DNA from: SB11 sp964584305
GTDB lineage: Bacteria > Bacteroidota > Bacteroidia > UBA8524
NCBI GenBank assembly: GCA_964584305.1
Contig: CAZOZL010000002.1
Coordinates: forward strand, 124,001 to 188,000
Length of the DNA stretch: 64,000 bases
Reading direction: 5' to 3'
In this document: piece after piece, positions 1 through 8,319 of the stretch
How positions within the stretch are numbered: position 1 is the first letter of the stretch
Layout of the letters: each line of letters begins with the position of its first letter
Position numbers and translations under genes: made by a program
Notes under the pieces: model-generated
Databases searched by the model: none
Told to the model about the DNA's origin: nothing
What the model saw: the letters and a program-made list of their open reading frames with translations, nothing else

Positions 1-1666
1 TTCCTTTGCCACATCGTAGGTGTTTTATTTTTAACCCTTTTTTCTCAATATATTTTTTAAATTTCTTTTCCTTTACACGTTTGGTGCTACTAAACCAGCC
101 AAACCAAGCGGGCTTTAGTTTTGAAAGTCGCTCATCAAAATAGTATATCTCGCCCTCTTTCTCATACTTTCCAATAACAATAATCTGATTTTCATTATTG
201 TATAGGGGGATATTAAAATGCCCTTGTTCATTAGGTTTAAGGGTTGTCATCAAATTGTCTTTACGGTAAAATACAAATACCTCATCTACCTTCATATTTT
301 TAAACCTTAGTTTTTGTATTTCTACCTTTTCCACCTCACGCTCATCAGTTGTAGATATGCTAATGTATTGTAAAGGATAGTTAAACTGTTTTACATAGTA
401 CTTACAGCCGCAACCTTTAAGGTCTTTAATACTATCGGGTTGTCCTACATTACTCCAAACAATATTGCCATCGGCATTTTTTTCTGACACAAAAAAGGTG
501 GGTGTTTTACCTTTTTCTTTAAATGGAAAATAGGCGGTGAATTTATCCAAATTATTAGGTACAATTTTTTTACCTGCTTCAGTAAATCCTTTAAGTTTTA
601 ATACACGTTGCCTTTTTGCTAAAAACCGCCCATCGGTTGTATTTGAAGTAATTTTGTTTTTTAGCCAATCGCACATATTGGCAATGTTTCCCGTTTCAAC
701 TTTAATATTTTTCATATCATGTCCTGCAAAGGCATTAGAAGTAAATGAAAGGATGATATCATTTTCAATTACCTTATTGGTATCACCATCCATAGGCAAT
801 TCAAGATATATAAAGGGGTTATCCAAGCAAATGTTATTGCCCGCAGGGCGGGGTTTGTCCATATTTATCCATTTGTTTAGCCAGCTACCATCTAATTCAT
901 ACACCAAACAATTGCCATTTACTTTTTTTAGTTTAATAGTTTTACGCTCCCATTTCACAGCCCCTTTTCCACTACTGCCTTCATAAATAGCCATATCAGG
1001 GTCTATACGGTGGGCGGGGATACTAATTTTTACATTTTTCTTGGGATAAACAGGTATTCCGTTCACAGTTGAAGTAATACGCATCATACCATTTGAAAAT
1101 AAGTACCCTCCCCGATTGGTTTGTGCTGATATATTGTTTTCAGCCATTTGGTCGAAACGGGTAATGGGGATTAGGGTAATTTTCACTTCATTGTTAAAAT
1201 GTGGGTCGAAAGTTCCTTTAGGCAAGCAGGTTTTTGCACATCCATCTTGTATGCAACGGTCTTTATCCATTTTCACTAAAATATCGACACGGCGGTTTTT
1301 GTGTCGCCCCCACTCGTTGCCATTATCAGCAATGGGGCTTTTTTCTCCAAATGCTCTTGTTTTTTTAATTCTTTTGGTTTGTGTAGCACTATTGTTCAGT
1401 AAAAAAGCTATAACGCTTCTCACCCTTTTTTTAGATAGTAGTTGATTGTATTTAATATTGCCTACACTATCTGTGTTTCCATATATTTCTATACGGTGGT
1501 ATGGGTTTCTTTTCAAGCGATTTTTTATGTGTAATAGTTGCTTTTGGGCTTTGCTATCAAAAGTAAAACTATCAGTATCAAAGTAAATACTCTGTTTTAT
1601 ATCGTATTGTGCATACGCTGTAATTAAGAAAAGAAGAAAAATAGTGAGGGCAATAATTTTTTTCAT
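1..1666 (-). CDS. OmpA-domain secreted protein, 3' end cut by the window
   Basis: Read directly on the minus strand from the ATG at 1666; open to the left edge, so 555 residues are visible and the C-terminus is missing. Residues 1-20 are a signal peptide ending in TAYAQ. An OmpA/MotB-type peptidoglycan-binding domain follows at once (about 22-130), recognised from YFDTDSF, IEIYGNTDSVG, the RALGE-like AFGE and GR..NRRVDI. The next 420 residues resemble no family I know; a Cys pair (GCGCKYY) lies near 430. The domain order is the reverse of most OmpA-family proteins, where the peptidoglycan anchor is C-terminal. By family the domain tethers an outer-membrane or periplasmic protein to the wall; the job of the rest is unknown. 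It is divergent from lysA across 177 bp. Confidence 0.8.
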   Translation of the reverse strand, partial: MKKIIALTIFLLFLITAYAQYDIKQSIYFDTDSFTFDSKAQKQLLHIKNRLKRNPYHRIEIYGNTDSVGNIKYNQLLSKKRVRSVIAFLLNNSATQTKRIKKTRAFGEKSPIADNGNEWGRHKNRRVDILVKMDKDRCIQDGCAKTCLPKGTFDPHFNNEVKITLIPITRFDQMAENNISAQTNRGGYLFSNGMMRITSTVNGIPVYPKKNVKISIPAHRIDPDMAIYEGSSGKGAVKWERKTIKLKKVNGNCLVYELDGSWLNKWINMDKPRPAGNNICLDNPFIYLELPMDGDTNKVIENDIILSFTSNAFAGHDMKNIKVETGNIANMCDWLKNKITSNTTDGRFLAKRQRVLKLKGFTEAGKKIVPNNLDKFTAYFPFKEKGKTPTFFVSEKNADGNIVWSNVGQPDSIKDLKGCGCKYYVKQFNYPLQYISISTTDEREVEKVEIQKLRFKNMKVDEVFVFYRKDNLMTTLKPNEQGHFNIPLYNNENQIIVIGKYEKEGEIYYFDERLSKLKPAWFGWFSSTKRVKEKKFKKYIEKKGLKIKHLRCGKG

Positions 1667-1843
1667 AACAGTAGGTTTTAATATGTTTAACTTATTGTTT
1701 ATACCCTTTATTATCAATAAAGTAAACGCTTGTCGAAACTATTTTTTAGGTATAATAAATGTGCTGAAATCATCGTTTTATAAGGTTAAAATCTCCTAAA
1801 TATCTAAAGCTAAAAACCTTCTATTTCCCTTATCTTCGCAGCT

Positions 1844-3076
1844 ATGCAGTTAGAAAACAACCAATACACCGTAGGCGGGGTAAACTTGTTGGAGGTAAGC
1901 CAACAGTTTGATACGCCGGTTTATGTTTATGATGCTGCGAAAATTATTTCGCAGTATGAAAGATTAGTAAATGCGTTTGAGGGTACTACTATAAAGATAA
2001 AGTATGCTATGAAGGCATTGAGCAACATAAATATATTGAAGTTGTTGAAGAAACAGGGTTGCGGATTAGATGCCGTATCCATACAAGAGGTATATTTGGG
2101 TTTAAAGGCGGGGTATGAGCCTAATGAGATACTTTTTACCCCCAATTGTGTATCTATTGAAGAAATTAAACTGGCAGTGGAAGAAGGAGTAAGAATTAAT
2201 ATTGATAATATATCAATATTAGAACAGTTTGGTAATATATATGGCAATACTGTACCTGTTTGTTTACGCATCAACCCACATATTATGGCAGGAGGACACA
2301 GCCATATTTCAGTAGGGCATATAGATTCAAAATTTGGTATTTCAATCCATCAAATGCGCCATTTAGGGCGTGTAGTAAAATCGCACAATATAGATATAGA
2401 AGGGTTGCATATGCACACAGGCTCGGAGTTTTTAGATGCTGATGTGTTTTTGCGAGGTGCTGAATTGCTGTTTGATGCCAGTGCAGATTTCCCCGATTTA
2501 AAATTTTTCGATTTTGGTAGTGGTTTTAAGGTAGCGTATAAAGAGGGTGATATAACTACTGATATTGAGGATTTAGGAAAGAGAATAAGCAAGCGTTTCA
2601 ATACATTTTGTGAAAAATATGGGCGTGATTTAGAACTTTGGTTTGAACCAGGTAAGTTTATAGTGAGTGAAGCGGGCTATTTTTTGGTGAAAACTAATGT
2701 AATAAAACAAACTACCAGTGCTGTATTTGTTGGGGTAGATAGTGGACAAAACCACTTAATTCGCCCTATGTTTTATGATGCCTACCACCATGTTACAAAT
2801 ATAAGCAACCCACATGGCACGCCGCGTGTTTATAATGTAGTGGGCTATATATGCGAAACCGATACTTTTGGGTGGGATAGAAAATTGAATGAAGTACGTG
2901 AAGGCGATATTCTTGCCTTTCATAATGCGGGTGCATATTGCTATGCTATGAGCAATAACTATAATAGCCGCTTTCGCCCCGCCGAAGTATTAATTTTAGA
3001 TGGTAAAGCCCATTTAATACGCAAGCGTGAAGAGATGGAAAACCTTACCCGCAATTTGGTTGAAATAGAAATATAG
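1844..3076 (+). CDS. lysA: Diaminopimelate decarboxylase
   Basis: 410 residues, the normal length for LysA. It decarboxylates meso-diaminopimelate to L-lysine with PLP, the last step of lysine biosynthesis, in the cytoplasm. Visible signatures of the fold-III decarboxylases are YAMKALSN with the PLP lysine at about residue 57, HMHTGSEF, the Gly-rich FDFGSGFK loop, the EPGKF phosphate-binding motif, CETDTFGWD (catalytic Cys) and NAGAYCYAMSNNYNSR near the C-terminus. The last two favour LysA over ornithine/arginine decarboxylases. The ATG at 1844 is preceded by TATCTTCG (1831-1838), a near match to the Bacteroidota -7 element, so the leader would be very short. It is transcribed alone and divergent from the OmpA-domain gene. 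Confidence 0.95.
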   Translation: MQLENNQYTVGGVNLLEVSQQFDTPVYVYDAAKIISQYERLVNAFEGTTIKIKYAMKALSNINILKLLKKQGCGLDAVSIQEVYLGLKAGYEPNEILFTPNCVSIEEIKLAVEEGVRINIDNISILEQFGNIYGNTVPVCLRINPHIMAGGHSHISVGHIDSKFGISIHQMRHLGRVVKSHNIDIEGLHMHTGSEFLDADVFLRGAELLFDASADFPDLKFFDFGSGFKVAYKEGDITTDIEDLGKRISKRFNTFCEKYGRDLELWFEPGKFIVSEAGYFLVKTNVIKQTTSAVFVGVDSGQNHLIRPMFYDAYHHVTNISNPHGTPRVYNVVGYICETDTFGWDRKLNEVREGDILAFHNAGAYCYAMSNNYNSRFRPAEVLILDGKAHLIRKREEMENLTRNLVEIEI

Positions 3077-3134
3077 TTTAAAACTTAAAATGTTAAACCC
3101 CCATTTCTGATGTTTTGGAAATGGGCAAAAATTT

Positions 3135-3171
3135 AATCATTTGTCAAATTTTTAAAATTTGACAAATGATT
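3135..3171. repeat. 37-bp near-perfect palindrome (hairpin)
   Basis: Two 18-nt arms, AATCATTTGTCAAATTTT and its exact reverse complement, surround a single T. It lies 59 bp after lysA. It could fold in transcripts from either strand, but no T-run follows on the plus strand, so I do not call it a terminator. The core TGTCAAATTT/AAATTTGACA recurs at 14679-14711, and a half-site lies near 8266. Confidence 0.7.
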
Positions 3172-3358
3172 TTGCGATGACGGAAAAGGTGGAAGTTCTA
3201 TTGCTTTTTTGTGAGGTAAAAGGAATAAGGAGGTGGTAGATACTCTTTTCAGTACGGTAACCCACCATCATTGTGAGGCTCTGCGAAACGTGAGGGTACA
3301 CAGTGTTTTGGCTTTTTTCATATCAAGTTCATATAATGGCTATTTTTGCAACTATTAT

Positions 3359-3823
3359 ATGAAAAGAGACTTCACACATATTAGCACACAAAACCCCAAC
3401 TTTAAAAACACCATACAACAAAAGGTAAAGGGACAGTATTTTATGCATCACATTGGGGCAAAACTTACTGTAATTGAGAAAGCCTATGTAGAAGCTGAAT
3501 TACAAATGGAACAACAACATTTGCAGCAAGCAGGTTTTACTCACGGTGGGGTAACCGCTACCTTATGTGATTTGGTTACTGGTTTTGCAGCTTTCTCATT
3601 AGTAGCTGTAGGCGAGGCTGTGGTAACTGCCGATTTAAAAGTGAGTTACCTAAACCCTGGTGATGGTGATACCCTTATAGCCAAAGGGTGGGTAATAAAA
3701 GCAGGGAATATGTTACACTTTTGTGAGGGTGAGGTATGGATTGATAAAAAAGGTGTACTCACCCAAATAGCACACTGCACTGCACTAATGGCAGTAGTAA
3801 AAAATTTAGAAAAGAAGGGTTAG
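3359..3823 (+). CDS. PaaI-type hotdog-fold acyl-CoA thioesterase
   Basis: 154 residues from the ATG at 3359. The frame is open further upstream, but that part is compositionally odd and lies in repeat-like sequence, so I use the internal Met. The hotdog thioesterase signature is clear: HHIGAKLTVIEKAYVEAEL, then the active-site helix GFTHGGVTATLCDLVTGFAA (HGG...D), then VVTADLKVSYLNPGDGDTL. Family members hydrolyse acyl- or aryl-CoA thioesters in the cytoplasm; PaaI acts on phenylacetyl-CoA intermediates. No phenylacetate genes are nearby, so the substrate is open. It stands alone. Confidence 0.8.
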   Translation: MKRDFTHISTQNPNFKNTIQQKVKGQYFMHHIGAKLTVIEKAYVEAELQMEQQHLQQAGFTHGGVTATLCDLVTGFAAFSLVAVGEAVVTADLKVSYLNPGDGDTLIAKGWVIKAGNMLHFCEGEVWIDKKGVLTQIAHCTALMAVVKNLEKKG

Positions 3824-4359
3824 GTTACATATTATTTTGCCTTAAAATAAAGGGCAGTAGCTAAAAAACACAATTGACAGGGGTGTTTACTATTAGGGTA
3901 CACTGTTTTTTATACTTCTGCCCTCAATGGTTTTGCTAAATCATATTTAACGCTCTGATAAACCACGCTTCAAACTTATCTAATTCATAATTAAAAGTAA
4001 ACCGTTAAAACACCCATTCTTTAGGGTGATTTTTTTAAATTGTACTTCTGTTTAAAAGGATGGATACACGGGTTATCTATACCTGCTATCTACCCCGTTA
4101 CACCTTTCAAGACTGTTGCACGGGCTATTCCTCATTGTTTAGCCTTTAGTATAGATTTGTGTGCGCCTGCCCGAACGAATGGGCGGGCTAAAAGCTAAGA
4201 TTCGCCCCTTGCAATGGTCTTCTTTCCATTCATTTGGGTTTGTTATTGTACACAGTATACTGGGTTTGTAGCTTTTGTACTTCATATTTAGTAAACTTGT
4301 ACTAAGTGCCTTCAAAATCAACACATATCTATCCTTCCGAAGATTGATTAATAGCAGCT
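3824..4359. other. Intergenic region with the first copy of a duplicated leader
   Basis: No convincing gene. On the minus strand a 22-codon stretch ending at a TAG at 3936-3938 reads RFTFNYELDKFEAWFIRALN..., closed upstream by a stop; it may be a decayed gene end. Blocks at 4061-4098 and 4263-4366 are near copies of 4651-4688 and 4744-4856, upstream of and inside the sigma-factor gene. The piece between them contains a CTGCCCGAACGAATGGGCGGG hairpin-like stretch found only in this copy. Confidence 0.55.
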
Positions 4360-4366
4360 ATGAAAC
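4263..4366 (+). repeat. Copy 1 of the duplicated sigma-gene leader
   Basis: About 104 bp closely matching 4744-4856 (copy 2), with one 12-bp indel and scattered substitutions. Shared runs include TTTAGTAAACTTG, TATCCTTCCGAAGATT and GCAGCTATGAAACT. In copy 2 this sequence encodes the sigma-factor N-terminus. In copy 1 that frame has TAA and TGA stops, and the conserved ATG instead starts the small membrane protein at 4360. Confidence 0.75.
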
Positions 4367-4602
4367 TAAGAATAATCCAAATGCTAATAGTTACAATATT
4401 GATTGTTGTAAATGTTATGTTCATATTGGGGAAATATTTGGACACAAAATACCGAATTGAGGAGATGAGGTCTATAGACCTGTCAGACTATTATTCATTA
4501 CTCGATTCGTTTACAGTATTATGTTTGGTAGATATTTCAATACTTGTTATTGTACTTATATTGCCATGGGTACTTAAGGTGATAGGAAAGAGTAATGGGT
4601 AG
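4360..4602 (+). CDS. Small two-helix membrane protein behind a duplicated leader
   Basis: 80 residues with two predicted membrane segments (about 5-24 and 50-73) separated by a charged loop with KYRIEEMRSIDLSDYY. I do not recognise a family. Its ATG is the same ATG that, in the downstream copy of the leader, lies inside the sigma-factor gene as MKLG; only the first three residues (MKL) are shared. Its expression signals therefore appear to come from the duplicated sigma leader. It could be a real small gene or a chance frame behind the duplication; the well-formed hydrophobic segments favour a real one. Confidence 0.5.
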   Translation: MKLRIIQMLIVTILIVVNVMFILGKYLDTKYRIEEMRSIDLSDYYSLLDSFTVLCLVDISILVIVLILPWVLKVIGKSNG

Positions 4603-4743
4603 TGGTCAAAAATAGTTGGTGGAATACTAATCAAAAAAGTATAATACCTTTGGATACACGGGTTATCTATACCTGCTACCTGTCCCGTCGTGCCTTTTTA
4701 TTCATGTGGTAGTTGGTTTATTATGTGTGGTATTGCGAGCCTT

Positions 4744-4856
4744 TGTAGTTTTTGTACTATTTTTATGCTTCATTTTTAGTAAACTTGCACCAAGTGTCCT
4801 CAAAATCAATACATACTTATCCTTCCGAAGATTTATTAGTAGCAGCTATGAAACTG
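4744..4856 (+). repeat. Copy 2 of the duplicated leader (sigma-factor 5' end)
   Basis: Partner of 4263-4366. It holds the upstream region and first 20 or so codons of the ECF sigma gene, including the TAAACTTG box conserved in both copies at 4779-4786 (one mismatch to the TAnnTTTG -7 element) and the GTG at 4794. A second matching block, TGGATACACGGGTTATCTAT and following bases, lies at 4651-4688 (copy 1 at 4061-4098). Confidence 0.75.
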
Positions 4857-5375
4857 GGTAAGCAAAATGCTTATTCGCAATTATATGATAGCTACTCACA
4901 CACATTGTATGGGGTAATAAGCAAAATTGTAAGAAGCGAAGAATATGCCCCCGATGTGATGCAAGATAGCTTTGTAAAAATTTGGAAAAATATTGCCCAT
5001 TACGATGTCCAAAAATCAACATTATTTACTTGGATGTTGAATATCACCCGTAATACAGCCATTGACTTTATTCGGTCAAAAAATTATAGAGCAAGTAAAG
5101 AAAACCAAAACCTCGAAGATTCCGTAAATAGTATTGAGTTACAAACATCAAACACACAAAAAGAAGATTTAATTGGAATAAAAGACAAAGCCCTTAGCCT
5201 TGATGAAAAATACAGTGTATTAATTGAGAAACTTTATTTTGAAGGATATACGCAAGAGGAAGTATCCGAAGAATTAAATATCCCATTAGGGACTGTGAAA
5301 ACAAGAGTACGCAAGGCAATGATAGAGTTAAGAGAAATTTTAAAATTTATAGTGTTGTGGATACTAATGAAATAA
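4794..5375 (+). CDS. ECF-type RNA polymerase sigma factor
   Basis: 193 residues from the GTG at 4794, giving SSKSIHTYPSEDLLVAAMK at the N-terminus; the frame extends to a TTG at 4752, but the part before 4794 is not sigma-like. Region 2 is seen in AYSQLYDSYS, MQDSFVKIWKNI and FTWMLNITRNTAIDFIRS (-10 recognition). Region 4 is seen in LYFEGYTQEEVSEELNIPLG followed by TVKTRVRKAM, a helix-turn-helix for -35 binding. It directs RNA polymerase to an ECF regulon. The anti-sigma gene overlaps its 3' end by 19 bp, so the two are translated together. The next gene, the CHRD protein, is a likely target. An autoregulatory leader is possible given the duplicated upstream region. Confidence 0.88.
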   Translation: MSSKSIHTYPSEDLLVAAMKLGKQNAYSQLYDSYSHTLYGVISKIVRSEEYAPDVMQDSFVKIWKNIAHYDVQKSTLFTWMLNITRNTAIDFIRSKNYRASKENQNLEDSVNSIELQTSNTQKEDLIGIKDKALSLDEKYSVLIEKLYFEGYTQEEVSEELNIPLGTVKTRVRKAMIELREILKFIVLWILMK

Positions 5376-6139
5376 TAGAAAGCGGTTTGCTTGAACTTTA
5401 TGTTCTTGCCCTTGCTACTGATAAAGAAAAGCAGCAGGTAGAAGAGTGGCGTTTGCAATATCCGCAAATAAATGGCGAAATAGTTACTATTGAAAAAACT
5501 GTTGCCGCTTATATAAAACAATTTGACAAAGTTCCGCCCACTGAATTAAAAGATAAAATATTGATTGAGTTAGGTATAGATAAAGATACTATACCTTATA
5601 GAAATAACCTAAAACCCATTTGGACAAAGTACGCCATGGCAGCCTCCGTAGCGTTGCTTGTAGGTAGTGTAGTGTTAAATATGTTTTTTTATAACAAATG
5701 GCAGAATAGTGAAAACCAAGTAGCACAACTTAAAAGCGAGAAACAAGGCATTTTAGCCAGTGCTGATTTGCAAAAAGTTACTTTAGAAAGCCAAGCTACC
5801 GACTTAAATATCTTAAAACTCCCCAGCCTTAAAGTAATACCGCTTAACTGTGTTAACGCCAAAGGCGGTGAAAAAGTAACCGTGTACTGGGATACTGATG
5901 AGAATGCCGTTTTTATAAATATTAATAATTTGCCAGCGTTGCCAAGCGATAAACAATACCAACTTTGGGCTTTGGTTGATGGCAAACCCACTGATGCAGG
6001 AGTAATAGAATTAGGTTTAGAAAACTTACAAAAGTTGAAAAATATTGATGAGGCACACGCATTTGCCATTACCATTGAAAAACGAGGCGGTGCTAAAAGC
6101 CCAACTTTAGAGCAAATGGTTGTTTCAGGGGCAATATAA
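5357..6139 (+). CDS. Anti-sigma factor with RskA-type C-terminal domain
   Basis: 260 residues, GTG start at 5357 inside the sigma gene. The N-terminal zinc-less anti-sigma region (IIESGLLELYVLALATDKEK) is cytoplasmic. One membrane helix (about 92-112, AMAASVALLVGSVVL) is followed by a coiled coil (NQVAQLKSEKQGILASADL). The extracytoplasmic domain has the RskA/anti-sigma-K pattern: VYWDTDENAVFININNLPAL, YQLWALVDGKPTDAGV and FAITIEKRGGAKSPT. By family it holds the sigma factor at the membrane until a signal releases it. The 19-bp overlap supports a 1:1 sigma/anti-sigma pair. A weak hairpin (6160-6183) follows before the CHRD gene. Confidence 0.88.
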   Translation: MDTNEIIESGLLELYVLALATDKEKQQVEEWRLQYPQINGEIVTIEKTVAAYIKQFDKVPPTELKDKILIELGIDKDTIPYRNNLKPIWTKYAMAASVALLVGSVVLNMFFYNKWQNSENQVAQLKSEKQGILASADLQKVTLESQATDLNILKLPSLKVIPLNCVNAKGGEKVTVYWDTDENAVFININNLPALPSDKQYQLWALVDGKPTDAGVIELGLENLQKLKNIDEAHAFAITIEKRGGAKSPTLEQMVVSGAI

Positions 6140-6159
6140 TATATATAAAAATATTCTTT

Positions 6160-6187
6160 ATAAGCCTATATTAGCAGGCTTATTTTA
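6160..6187 (+). terminator. Weak hairpin after the anti-sigma gene
   Basis: ATAAGCCT and AGGCTTAT form an 8-bp stem around a loop of about 8 nt, followed by a short TTTAT. It may attenuate read-through from the sigma/anti-sigma pair into the CHRD gene. The stem is AT-rich and the T-run poor, so the call is tentative. Confidence 0.35.
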
Positions 6188-6192
6188 TAGGA

Positions 6193-6243
6193 TTAAAAAA
6201 AAGTTGAAAAAATAAATCCAAGATGTTTTTAGCCTCGTAAGTA
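6193..6243 (+). promoter_or_regulatory. Possible ECF-type promoter of the CHRD gene
   Basis: The 127 bp between the anti-sigma and CHRD genes contains GTTGAAAAAATAAATCC and, 15-20 bp on, CCTCGTAAGTATG, about 24 bp before the ATG. It lacks the housekeeping TAnnTTTG element seen before many other genes here. A CGTAAGTA-type -10 would fit an ECF promoter, but I have only one instance, so this is inference. Confidence 0.3.
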
Positions 6244-6266
6244 TGCACATACAATAAATTAATAAA

Positions 6267-8084
6267 ATGAAAAAACTATTTACAACCCTTACAGTATTGT
6301 TACTATTCGCATCGTTTGCGGTAGCACAAGCCAATGGCAAATTTTTAATTACAGCACAGCTTTCTGGCGACCAAGAAGTGCCAGTAGTTAGCACCACTGC
6401 AACTGGTGTAGCAGGCTTAATGCTAAATGAAAACCGAGACAGCTTATTTATTAATATAAGCGTTACAGGACTTTCAGGAGCAATTACAGCTATACATATA
6501 CACGAAGGTGTTAGAGGAACGAATGGCGGACCAAAAGTAAACCTCACCACTGATATTAATGGAAACTTAGTATCATCATTAATTACTGGTGCTGCATTAA
6601 CAGATGAAATAATTGAAGGCTTATTATCAGGCAAGTACTATCTTAATGTGCATACTGCTGCAAATGCCAGCGGAGAAATTAGAGGACAATTAGAACTTGA
6701 GACCGATTGGGGTTTCTTTGGTATGCTACAAGGTAGCCAACAAGTACCCCCTATAACTACTAATGCACAGGGCTGGGTGGTTGCAAGTCTTTCAAAAAAC
6801 AAAGAAACGGTAAATGTATGGGCAGTATTTAGAGGGCTTTCAGGTGTTGCAACGGCGGCACATTTTCACAAAGCGGCAATGGGCATGAGTGGTGGTGTTG
6901 AAGCTAATTTAAGTACTAATATATCAGGCAATACAATAGTAGCTACTTTACCAGCGGCAACTTTTGCTGATGATTTGATAGCAGGAAATATATACCTAAA
7001 TATACATACTGCTGCTTTTCCTAATGGTGAGCTTCGTGCACAAATGATGCTGAGCGATAGGTTAAACTTTGTATCATGGGTAGATGCGGCACAAGCAGTT
7101 CCCCCTACATCAGTTGTAGGGAAAGGCATTGGATTATATAGGGTAAATGCAGCTATGGATTCGCTATGGTATAATGTTATCATAGACTCTACTACTGGTG
7201 TAATTACAGCGGCACACCTGCACGATGCACCAAAAGGTAGTAGCGGGGGTGTTATAATAAACCTATCATCGGGTATCAATGGAAACATGATTACTGGTGT
7301 TGCCACAGGTTTAAGCAAAGCAAATCTTACTAAAATAATGAAAGGCAACGCATATATCAATGTACATACAGCAGCTAATGCAAGTGGCGAGGTAAGGGGA
7401 CAATTAATGCCTTTGGCACGCACAGGCTATACTGCTTTAATTAATGGTGTACAAGAGGTACCCGCTGTGGTAACTACGGCAATGGGTAGTGGCATAGTGT
7501 CTATTGATGCTATGGAAACCAACGCCCACTACATGTTTGTTGTTAATGGGCTAAGTGGTGCTATCACTGGCGCGCATTTTCATAATGCAGTAGCAGGTAT
7601 GAATGGCGGTGTAGTACATAATATTTCAAGTTCTTTTTCGCAAACTGGAGCTAATGATGCTGCTTTTGGTTATTGGACAACGACCTTTACGGCTACCAAT
7701 GCACAACAATTTAGAAACGGTGAGATATATATAAACGTACACACAGCAGCAAATGTAGGTGGTGAAATACGTGGGCAGGTTACTGATAATGGATTTACAG
7801 TAACTAATACCACAGGTATATTTACCCCATCTGCAACAAAAACAATTTCTGCTTATCCTAATCCTGCTATAAACACTATTTACTTACAATTTGATGGTGC
7901 TACTAATGGTAATGCAACAATAAAAGTATTAGACATTCAGGGTAAAGTTGTTTTAACACAAACTACTCAGCTAATTAATACTAATGAAGTTTCTTTACCC
8001 ATAAGCGGATTAAAAAAAGGAGTGTACATGATTAATATTGAAACTAATGACGGCGTTGGCGTAGCCAAATTTATTAAACAATAG
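6267..8084 (+). CDS. Four-CHRD-domain protein with T9SS type-A sorting domain
   Basis: 605 residues. After a signal peptide (1-20, FASFAVAQ) come four tandem CHRD domains (about 25-143, 146-263, 266-382, 386-507). Each has an LSGAITAIHIHEG-like strand, a GGPKVNL-like turn and a closing YLNVHTAANASGEIRGQ-like motif. Residues about 526-605 form a T9SS C-terminal domain (SAYPNPAINTIYLQF ... ISGLKKGVYMINI), so the protein is exported by type IX secretion to the cell surface or medium. CHRD domains are extracellular beta-folds first described in chordin; their bacterial role is unclear. It lies directly behind the ECF sigma/anti-sigma pair and is the obvious candidate target. A perfect terminator follows at 8113. 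Confidence 0.92.
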   Translation: MKKLFTTLTVLLLFASFAVAQANGKFLITAQLSGDQEVPVVSTTATGVAGLMLNENRDSLFINISVTGLSGAITAIHIHEGVRGTNGGPKVNLTTDINGNLVSSLITGAALTDEIIEGLLSGKYYLNVHTAANASGEIRGQLELETDWGFFGMLQGSQQVPPITTNAQGWVVASLSKNKETVNVWAVFRGLSGVATAAHFHKAAMGMSGGVEANLSTNISGNTIVATLPAATFADDLIAGNIYLNIHTAAFPNGELRAQMMLSDRLNFVSWVDAAQAVPPTSVVGKGIGLYRVNAAMDSLWYNVIIDSTTGVITAAHLHDAPKGSSGGVIINLSSGINGNMITGVATGLSKANLTKIMKGNAYINVHTAANASGEVRGQLMPLARTGYTALINGVQEVPAVVTTAMGSGIVSIDAMETNAHYMFVVNGLSGAITGAHFHNAVAGMNGGVVHNISSSFSQTGANDAAFGYWTTTFTATNAQQFRNGEIYINVHTAANVGGEIRGQVTDNGFTVTNTTGIFTPSATKTISAYPNPAINTIYLQFDGATNGNATIKVLDIQGKVVLTQTTQLINTNEVSLPISGLKKGVYMINIETNDGVGVAKFIKQ

Positions 8085-8112
8085 TGTTTTTTTTATAGTT
8101 TAATTCTTAGAT

Positions 8113-8145
8113 AAAAAGCCCCGCTAAAGCGGGGCTTTTTATTTT
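8113..8145 (+). terminator. Intrinsic terminator after the CHRD gene
   Basis: A perfect 12-bp stem AAAAAGCCCCGC / GCGGGGCTTTTT (8113-8124, 8129-8140) with a TAAA loop, then TATTTTT. It lies 29 bp after the CHRD stop codon and closes the sigma/anti-sigma/CHRD unit. The flanking A and T runs could let it act on both strands. Confidence 0.92.
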
Positions 8146-8319
8146 TGGGTGGATAGCGGTAAAGTGTCTCACCCATAACTCTTAATTTATAGTCCAGTTT
8201 TTTGTTGTAAGTCCAGTAAGTCCATTTCAACATCCTATTTTAGTGTGAATTGGGCTTTATATATGTCAAATTTTAAAAATTATATTATAATGCACACGGG
8301 TTAAATGTATTATTGTAGT

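Noticed and set aside
537..1445. Two plus-strand frames of 149 and 109 codons
   Set aside because: Both are antisense to the OmpA-domain gene, which has a signal peptide and clear domain motifs.
3233..3358. 42-codon extension of the hotdog thioesterase
   Set aside because: It runs through REP-like sequence and has no match to thioesterases; the ATG at 3359 gives the usual length.
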